From: SLQH01 sp964612995
GTDB taxonomy: Bacteria > Planctomycetota > UBA11346
Assembly: GCA_964612995.1 (NCBI GenBank)
Contig: CAZTGE010000076.1
Coordinates: 1 to 20,158 of the forward strand
Direction: 5' to 3'
DNA: 20,158 nt
Shown here: positions 15,027 to 20,158 of the stretch, in pieces
How the letters are laid out: every line of letters begins with the position of its first letter
Position numbering within the stretch: position 1 is the stretch's first letter
Notes under the pieces: generated by a model
What the model was told of the DNA's origin: nothing
Seen by the model: only the letters and a program-made list of their open reading frames with translations
The model's database searches: none
Made by a program: the position numbers and the translations under genes

Positions 15027-17780
15027 GTGACCAACCCGGAGGACGAGGTGACGCTCACCATCCAGGACGCCGCCGGCCGCACGGTGCGGCAGTACGACGC
15101 TCTGGGCAACCTGCGCAGCATGGGCTACGACCTGATCACCGACGGCAGCGAGACCACCGACCGCGGCACCGCGGTGCCGGCCGGCCTGGTCATCACCACC
15201 AGCATCGATGCCACCGGCGCGCGCGTCGCGCAGTACGCGGATGCCGCCGGCCGCCAGCGCTTCGTCAAGGACGCCGCCGGTCACTGGCAGGAGCGGACCT
15301 TCGATGCCAACGGCAACGTGCTCACGCAGCGCGATGCCAACGACAGCGGCAGCGCCATGACCTATGATGCCCGCGACCGCCAGACGGCGCGCACCACCAC
15401 CGGCGCCGGCACCGAGATCTTCGCCTACGACGCCCGCGGCTCGCTGGTGAGCCAGACCGATGCTCTCGGCCACACGACCACGCACGCCTACGACGCCCTC
15501 GGCCGCAAGACCGCGACCACCGACCGCATCGGTGCCACCACCACGTTCACCTACGATAAGCTCGACCGCCTTCTCGCCATCACCGACGCCGAAGGCGGCA
15601 CCACCACCTATGGCTACGATGCACGTGGCCTGCTCGTCGAGGAGGCCTTCCCTGGGCACGTCGACGGCAGCATCCCCGGCGAGGCCGGCTATGACCGGCG
15701 CGTCTACACCTACGACGCCGCCCGCCGTCTGGCGACGCGCGAAGACCAGGCCGGGCTGATCACCAGCTACAGCTACGACCTCGCCGGTCGCCTGCTTCAG
15801 CGCGCCTACGGCAGCGGTCACACCGACAGCTTCGCCTACGACCGGGCCTCACGCCTGATCGAGGCCGCCAGCGGCCGCTACGACAACCTCGTCACCCGGA
15901 GCTACGACGCTGCCGGCCGCCTGGCGCAGGAGGCCCTGCAGATCGACGGCACCAGCTATCCGTTCGTCTACGGCCACGACGCCGAAGGCCGGCGCACGAG
16001 CCTGCTCTACAGCGACGGGGTGCGGCAGGAGGTGCGCACCTATACCACGCGCGGCCAGCTCGCCGCCGTCGCGCTCGACGGAGCCGACGTCACCGCCTTC
16101 GCCTACGACGCCGGTGGTCGCGAGACCGCCCGCACGCTCGGCAACGGCATCATCGAGCGCCGGGAGTGGACCGCCGCCAACCGCCTCGAGCGGCTGTACG
16201 CGGACCAGGCCGGCATCGTCGACTTCACCTACACCTACGACCTCAACCAGCGCAAGACCCGCGAGGCGGACGGCGTGCTGAGCGCGTGGAGCCAGGACTT
16301 CAGCTACGACGCTGAAGACCGGTTGATCGGCTGGCAGCGTGACGGCATGGATGCCCCGCACCAGCAGCAGTGGAACCTGACGCCGGTCGGCGACTGGGAC
16401 ACCACGACCATCGATGGCGTGGTCGAGGACCGCGAGCACAACGCCGTGCACGAGCTGCTGAGCATCGACGGCGCCAGCCTCACCTACGATGCCAAGGGCA
16501 ACCTGGAGACCGATCCGACCAAGAACCACTGGTACTTCTGGGATGAGGAGAACCGCCTGCGCCGTGTGGAGACGATCGGCGGCACGAGCCTGATCGCCAC
16601 CTACCGCTACGACGCGCTCGGGCGGCGGGTGCAGAAGACCGTTGACGGGGTGGTGACCACCTACGCCATGGCCGGTGCGCAGGTGATGGAGGAGCATGTC
16701 GATGGTCAGCTCTCGGTCGCCTACGCCTATGGCGCGTATGTGGATGAGCCGCTGGTGCAGGTGGATGCTGGTGGGACGCGGCTGTATTACCATCGCAATC
16801 ACCTCTATTCGGTGAGTGCCCTTACAACGGCCGACGGCATCGTAACTGAACGGTATGCTTATGATGCCTATGGCGAGCGTTTGGTGCTCAATCCTGACGG
16901 TTCGGCCAAGGCTGGCCTGGCTTTGTCGTCCTACGGGTTCACTGGGCGACGGCATGAGGATGAGACGGGGTTGATGTACTTCCGGGCTCGGTATTACGAT
17001 GGGGAGTTGGGGCGGTATATTGGGCGAAGTGATTGCACGAATTTAGTGAAGGCAGGGGTCTATATGCCGATTCCATCCGGCGGATACTTTGATGGTTGGA
17101 GTAAGTATGTCGCAGCATTCGCGATGCATGGTGACGCGGTCGATCCAACGGGGTTGCCTGAAATAACAGTCACGGTAACGCAAGCCGGTGGTGCTTCTAC
17201 GACAACACAGGTGAGTGCGCCGGGTGGTGTTGATACCACAATTGGATTTGGCGGGACCGGAGCAGCTACAGCTGCTATTCCGCATCCTCCGAGTTGGCCA
17301 AATCCAGAAACCACCAATTGCTGGACGATCGCAGGGGGGAACCAACAGACATTCCCGACCCCACATGAATACAATGGTGGCCAGCAAGCGTTAATTGAAC
17401 TCAATTCTGGAGCGGCGGGTGCGGCTTTCGCTGCATTTGCTGCCAAGCAACTTGGCTACAGTAAGTGCTCAGTGAAACCATGTCCCGGTTCTGGCTATTC
17501 GTCAACTTCTAAGTCTTTTTGCGAATGTGGAGAACGGGAAATCGGGTTGCGTGCGTGGATGAGGGATGGGCAACTTGTGGGTCGGCATGGTCTTGGTCGG
17601 ACTGTCTGCTCTGGGAGTGTGCAGCATCATTTTGAGGAGGGCAACCCGGCAACTGGAAGTTCAAACCCCACCTATACAGTGCCTAATCCCAGCGTGTCAT
17701 TGGATGTCTTTGCGGAAGCACACGAGGACGACTTCGTGGGTGCAACGATGACCTCCATATGTCTGTGTTGCCAGCAGTAG
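15027..17780 (+). CDS. RHS/YD-repeat protein with variable C-terminal tip, N-terminally truncated
   Basis: A 917-residue RHS protein. Such cores form a hollow beta-cocoon around a C-terminal toxin or effector. More than a dozen YD repeats are visible (for example TYDARDRQTARTTTG, AYDALGRKTATTDRIG, TYDKLDRLLAITDAEG, SYDAEDRLIGW, YRYDALGRRVQKTVDG). The conserved end of the core follows (YGFTGRRHEDETGLMYFRAR, YYDGELGRYIGR), and DPTGL ends near residue 710. The remaining roughly 207 residues are the variable tip. It has nine cysteines (including FCEC and ICLCC), HGLGRT and HHFEEG, and I recognise no toxin family in it. No secretion or PAAR-type N-terminus is present. The frame opens at a GTG or TTG without a good ribosome site, so the gene is probably 5'-truncated. 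Base composition drops clearly from about 16950 onward. An immunity-position gene follows 46 bp downstream. Confidence 0.8.
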   Translation: MTNPEDEVTLTIQDAAGRTVRQYDALGNLRSMGYDLITDGSETTDRGTAVPAGLVITTSIDATGARVAQYADAAGRQRFVKDAAGHWQERTFDANGNVLTQRDANDSGSAMTYDARDRQTARTTTGAGTEIFAYDARGSLVSQTDALGHTTTHAYDALGRKTATTDRIGATTTFTYDKLDRLLAITDAEGGTTTYGYDARGLLVEEAFPGHVDGSIPGEAGYDRRVYTYDAARRLATREDQAGLITSYSYDLAGRLLQRAYGSGHTDSFAYDRASRLIEAASGRYDNLVTRSYDAAGRLAQEALQIDGTSYPFVYGHDAEGRRTSLLYSDGVRQEVRTYTTRGQLAAVALDGADVTAFAYDAGGRETARTLGNGIIERREWTAANRLERLYADQAGIVDFTYTYDLNQRKTREADGVLSAWSQDFSYDAEDRLIGWQRDGMDAPHQQQWNLTPVGDWDTTTIDGVVEDREHNAVHELLSIDGASLTYDAKGNLETDPTKNHWYFWDEENRLRRVETIGGTSLIATYRYDALGRRVQKTVDGVVTTYAMAGAQVMEEHVDGQLSVAYAYGAYVDEPLVQVDAGGTRLYYHRNHLYSVSALTTADGIVTERYAYDAYGERLVLNPDGSAKAGLALSSYGFTGRRHEDETGLMYFRARYYDGELGRYIGRSDCTNLVKAGVYMPIPSGGYFDGWSKYVAAFAMHGDAVDPTGLPEITVTVTQAGGASTTTQVSAPGGVDTTIGFGGTGAATAAIPHPPSWPNPETTNCWTIAGGNQQTFPTPHEYNGGQQALIELNSGAAGAAFAAFAAKQLGYSKCSVKPCPGSGYSSTSKSFCECGEREIGLRAWMRDGQLVGRHGLGRTVCSGSVQHHFEEGNPATGSSNPTYTVPNPSVSLDVFAEAHEDDFVGATMTSICLCCQQ

Positions 17781-17826
17781 TGCTGAGACCGAACCAGGGG
17801 TTTCATGATGAGAGTAGGAGGATGTG

Positions 17827-18687
17827 ATGATGCATGAATGCTATAGTGGAATGATGTTGATGCTCGTTGCTGTATGCTTTTGCGCATGTGGGCCATGTGC
17901 GGCAGAATCGGGGCCAGGCCCACGAGTGAAGATTGATGAATACGGCCCTTTGTTGGAGGTTGAGGCGAATGGAGCTCTATTTCGATTCCGCTTGTGTAAC
18001 GAGGGGCTCTTGTTGACACAGGTCCCGCCCCACTTGTCATCAGGTGGGAGGGTGGAATCGATTGGGGAAGTGGATCGACGAGTAGAAGTTGCTGTGCCAA
18101 GTCGCTTCTGGATATTGGATTCCGAAGTAACCAACCAAATGTGGAACAGGGTGATGAAGGAAGATGACACCCAGGAAGAAGGTCTAAGCAAAAGCCCAAA
18201 GGTTGGAGTGTCATACCTGGATGCTATTCGGTTTTGTCAATCGCTAGGACGGCAGGTAGCGCTGGGGGATGTAAGGCTCCCGTCGTCACTGCAATGGGAA
18301 TATGCTTGTAGGGCTGGTGATTCGAAGTGGCGAGCTGATGAGGAGGCGCTCTCCCTCATGGTTGGCAAGCCTGCCCCAAGTGGCGATCGGGTCTATCCGG
18401 TGCGACTTCTGAAGCCGAACGCGTGGGGTATTTATGATATGCTGGGCAATGCGCATGAAATATGTGACGAATTTGATCCTGGCCAGACTGCGTTTCCCGA
18501 AGTGTATATTCGAGGCGGGTCCGTTGCAACCGCGTTCTCCGAGTTGGGTTATTGCGGTAAGATGACCGTACTGACTGAGCAGCGCATGCCGCTAAATGGT
18601 TTTAGGTGCATGCTATATGCTAGTCAGAGAGTTGATGTGGCTCTTGAAGTCAGTATGCGCGAATCTGGCATTAACAAAGCGAAATAA
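17827..18687 (+). CDS. secreted SUMF1/formylglycine-generating-enzyme-fold protein, possible immunity or partner of the RHS tip
   Basis: A 286-residue protein. The ATG at 17827 (or the next codon) follows AGGAGG at 17816-17821. A signal peptide is likely (hydrophobic LMLVAVCFCA, cut near CAAES), so the protein acts outside the cytoplasm. A C-type-lectin-like FGE/SUMF1 domain spans about residues 90-262. It shows LDSEVTNQMWNRVM (97-110), KVGVSYLDAIRFCQSLG (125-141), RLPSSLQWEYACRAG (150-164), NAWGIYDMLGNAHEICDE (198-215), RGGSV (229-233) and NGFRCML (257-263). True formylglycine-generating enzymes use a Cys-x4-Cys pair. Here C243 aligns with the first, but the second position is V248, so oxidase activity is unlikely. 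Base composition is as low as in the RHS tip, which suggests joint acquisition. The position directly after an RHS tip is where immunity genes lie, but function is unproven. Confidence 0.82.
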   Translation: MMHECYSGMMLMLVAVCFCACGPCAAESGPGPRVKIDEYGPLLEVEANGALFRFRLCNEGLLLTQVPPHLSSGGRVESIGEVDRRVEVAVPSRFWILDSEVTNQMWNRVMKEDDTQEEGLSKSPKVGVSYLDAIRFCQSLGRQVALGDVRLPSSLQWEYACRAGDSKWRADEEALSLMVGKPAPSGDRVYPVRLLKPNAWGIYDMLGNAHEICDEFDPGQTAFPEVYIRGGSVATAFSELGYCGKMTVLTEQRMPLNGFRCMLYASQRVDVALEVSMRESGINKAK

Positions 18688-18759
18688 GGACAGCCTGTGC
18701 CGGAAGAAGGACAGTCTTGAATCGGAGCGATGACGTCGGTCAACCCTGCCGAAAATCTT

Positions 18760-18786
18760 GCGCCCCGCCTTGAATTGGCGGGGCGC
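18760..18786 (+). terminator. strong hairpin, candidate terminator or REP-like palindrome
   Basis: GCGCCCCGCC (18760-18769) pairs perfectly with GGCGGGGCGC (18777-18786) around a 7-nt loop. It lies 72 bp after the SUMF1-fold gene. There is no clear T-run after it, so it may be a terminator of a GC-rich genome or a REP-like unit. Confidence 0.5.
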
Positions 18787-18899
18787 GGTCGTGTTGTGCT
18801 TGATGTTGTTCGCTTGTGTTCGGAAATTATCGGAATCCGTGGTGTTGGTCCACGGTGTGCGTAGGGTCCGGAAATTCTACGCCGGAGAATTGATCATCT

Positions 18900-18918
18900 G
18901 GGCCGGCTCAACCGGCCC
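18900..18918. repeat. palindrome upstream of the Y1 transposase, possibly REP-like
   Basis: GGGCCGG and CCGGCCC form a 7-bp stem with a CTCAA loop. It lies about 205 bp upstream of the transposase start. It could be a REP-type substrate, but only one unit is seen, so the call is weak. Confidence 0.35.
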
Positions 18919-19122
18919 AATTTGACAATCACAGACACGTGGAGCGGCGGACCAATGTCCGATGCAGCAGCTGTTCCGCCCCATGGCGGAGAGCATTTCC
19001 GCAGGATGGCACGCAGTCTCCGCCGGCGCCCGCTGCGCCGTCGCCCATGCTCCAGCAACCCAGCCAAAGGGACAGGCAAACAAAGAGTTGACTTTGCGCA
19101 GCGCCTCTGAACGATTGGATTC

Positions 19123-20158
19123 ATGCGCCAAGCCCGCGAACGTCAATTCGATCCTGCGGATCCTCCGTGGCTGCACTGCATCTCTCGTTGCGTGCGCCGG
19201 GCGTTCCTGTGTGGTGATGGCTACGCGCATCGTAAAGCCTGGCTGGAACGTCGGTTGCGGCTGCTGAGCCGATGCTTCGCAGTGGAGGTGGGTGGCTACG
19301 CGATCCTCTCGAATCACCTGCATGCGGTGGTTCGCCCGACGCCGGGGGCGGTCGCCTCGTGGACGGATGCGGAGGTGGCGCTGGCCTGGTGGTGCGTGCG
19401 CTACGACATCGATCCGGCCGACCCCGCGCCTGACCCCGCTGTGCGGCAACGGCCGACGGCGGCGGAGTTGGACCGGCTGACCGGTGATGCTGCATTTATC
19501 GCGCGATGGCGTGCGCGGTTGGGTACGGTGAGCTGGTTCATGAAGGCGCTCAAGGAGCCGCTGAGCCGGATGGCGAACCGCGAGGACGACTGCACGGGCG
19601 CGTTCTGGGAGGGGCGGTTCACCTCGGTCCCGCTGCTCGATCAGGCGGCGATCGTCGCCTGTCTGGCCTACGTCGACCTCAACCCGATCCGGGCCAAGCT
19701 GGCCGATCGTCCCGAGGCCAGCGAGCACACCTCGGTCAAGACGCGCATCGAACAGCGCGCGGCACGCGAGTCGGCGGAAGAGCTGCGTCGCACGGGGCAG
19801 CGCCGCGAGGCGGCCACGGTGCTGCGCACAGCCGGCGTGGCGGGTGCGGCAACGCCCGCTGCGTCGTGCAGCAATCCCAGGCGCCCGGATGCCGAGGACC
19901 AACGTCCAGGCTGGCTGACACCGATCGCACGGCTGACCAGCATCTGCGCCGGCGACCCCGGCTGGGAGCTGGACCGGTATCTGCTATTGGTGGAGCTCAC
20001 CGGCCGCGTGATGCGCGCCGGCAAGCGTGGCGCCATTCCCGCCGAGTTGCCGGCTCTTCTCGCCCGGCTGGACACCGGCGATGGCCCGGCGATCGACCCC
20101 GCGCGCTGGCTGGCGACCGTGGCCAGGCCCCGGGGCCTGCGCGGCACCGCACTCGGCG
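19123..20158 (+). CDS. Y1 (IS200-like/REP-associated) tyrosine transposase, cut by the window end
   Basis: The frame is open from the ATG at 19123 to the window edge (345 codons), so the C-terminus is missing. The start of the product is WLHCISRCVRRAFLCGDGY-like (from residue 16). The HUH motif is H65-L66-H67 in SNHLHAVVR. FWEGRF is at 161-166. The catalytic tyrosine is Y183 in YVDLNPIRAKL. These are the hallmarks of the REP-associated (RAYT/TnpA-REP) branch of single-strand HUH transposases. The C-terminal region (about 195 onward) is Arg/Ala-rich and family-specific. The gene has GC content like the chromosomal genes rather than the RHS tip. Palindromes upstream could be its substrates. The start is not backed by a strong ribosome site. 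Confidence 0.85.
   Translation, partial: MRQARERQFDPADPPWLHCISRCVRRAFLCGDGYAHRKAWLERRLRLLSRCFAVEVGGYAILSNHLHAVVRPTPGAVASWTDAEVALAWWCVRYDIDPADPAPDPAVRQRPTAAELDRLTGDAAFIARWRARLGTVSWFMKALKEPLSRMANREDDCTGAFWEGRFTSVPLLDQAAIVACLAYVDLNPIRAKLADRPEASEHTSVKTRIEQRAARESAEELRRTGQRREAATVLRTAGVAGAATPAASCSNPRRPDAEDQRPGWLTPIARLTSICAGDPGWELDRYLLLVELTGRVMRAGKRGAIPAELPALLARLDTGDGPAIDPARWLATVARPRGLRGTALG

Larger units (their letters stand above)
18688..19122. other. intergenic region with palindromes, between the SUMF1-fold gene and the Y1 transposase
   Basis: No gene is supported in these 435 bp. It has two strong hairpins (18760-18786 and 18900-18918). It also has a short near-repeat, AGGACAGCCTG at 18687-18697 and AGGACAGTCTTG at 18708-18719, similar in style to GGGGACAGAG at 14291-14300. 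A palindrome-rich zone directly upstream of a REP-associated transposase is typical of RAYT neighbourhoods. Confidence 0.4.

Noticed and set aside
14379..15821. 480-residue minus-strand ORF across the IS66-like orphan and the RHS start
   Set aside because: It is antisense to YD repeats, which generate long open frames on both strands. No motif is present.
15060..16950. Tandem DNA repeat array inside the RHS gene
   Set aside because: The repetition is at protein level (YD repeats). The DNA copies are too divergent to be a simple tandem repeat.
18877..19902. 341-residue minus-strand ORF opposite the Y1 transposase
   Set aside because: The plus-strand frame carries the HLH and YVDLNP catalytic motifs. 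The minus frame has none.

Overview
The window is GC-rich, densely coded bacterial DNA. A Planctomycetota (or closely related PVC-group) source fits best. Three things point that way: a membrane-anchored Ser/Thr kinase with a large extracytoplasmic TPR half, an RHS/YD-repeat core ending in a DG-xxx-Y-xx-FA...DPTG-type motif, and an NRC rather than SRC motif in DnaX. This placement rests on gene style only. No rRNA gene or other taxonomic marker is present, and I saw no tRNA gene.

Bases 1-12,307 are mainly housekeeping. In order they hold one end of a small inverted-repeat element (MITE), an AI-2E-family permease, a 54-residue acidic protein, the membrane Ser/Thr kinase (minus), and dnaX (minus). 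A complete 163-bp MITE follows, with 19-bp perfect terminal repeats and a 10-bp target duplication. Then come rsmG (plus), a GH42 beta-galactosidase (minus) and pheT (minus). pheT and the GH42 gene look like one transcription unit, and no pheS precedes pheT. dnaX is split. The gamma-like frame stops at 5517, directly before a strong stem-loop, and an open -1 frame then encodes a Pro-rich linker and a tau-like C-terminal domain. This fits gamma/tau production by -1 frameshifting, although no canonical slippery heptamer is visible.

Bases 12,308-20,158 are an accessory, rearranged region. It begins with a roughly 250-nt run of seven hairpins (12,441-12,692), probably a structured RNA and possibly of the HEARO/omega-RNA type. 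Next is an RHS-repeat fragment joined in frame to the C-terminal ATPase part of a histidine kinase, which itself carries a 1-nt frameshift. A two-TM membrane protein and an IS66-TnpA-like orphan follow. Then comes a long RHS protein that lacks a normal N-terminus and ends in a Cys-rich tip of unknown fold. Directly downstream is a secreted SUMF1/FGE-fold protein, in the place where an immunity gene usually sits. The tip and this neighbour are clearly less GC-rich than the RHS core, which suggests they arrived together. The window closes with a Y1 (REP-associated) transposase that runs off the end.

The best candidates for something undescribed are the RHS tip plus SUMF1-fold pair, the hairpin-rich RNA beside the RHS fragment, and the split dnaX with its stem-loop.
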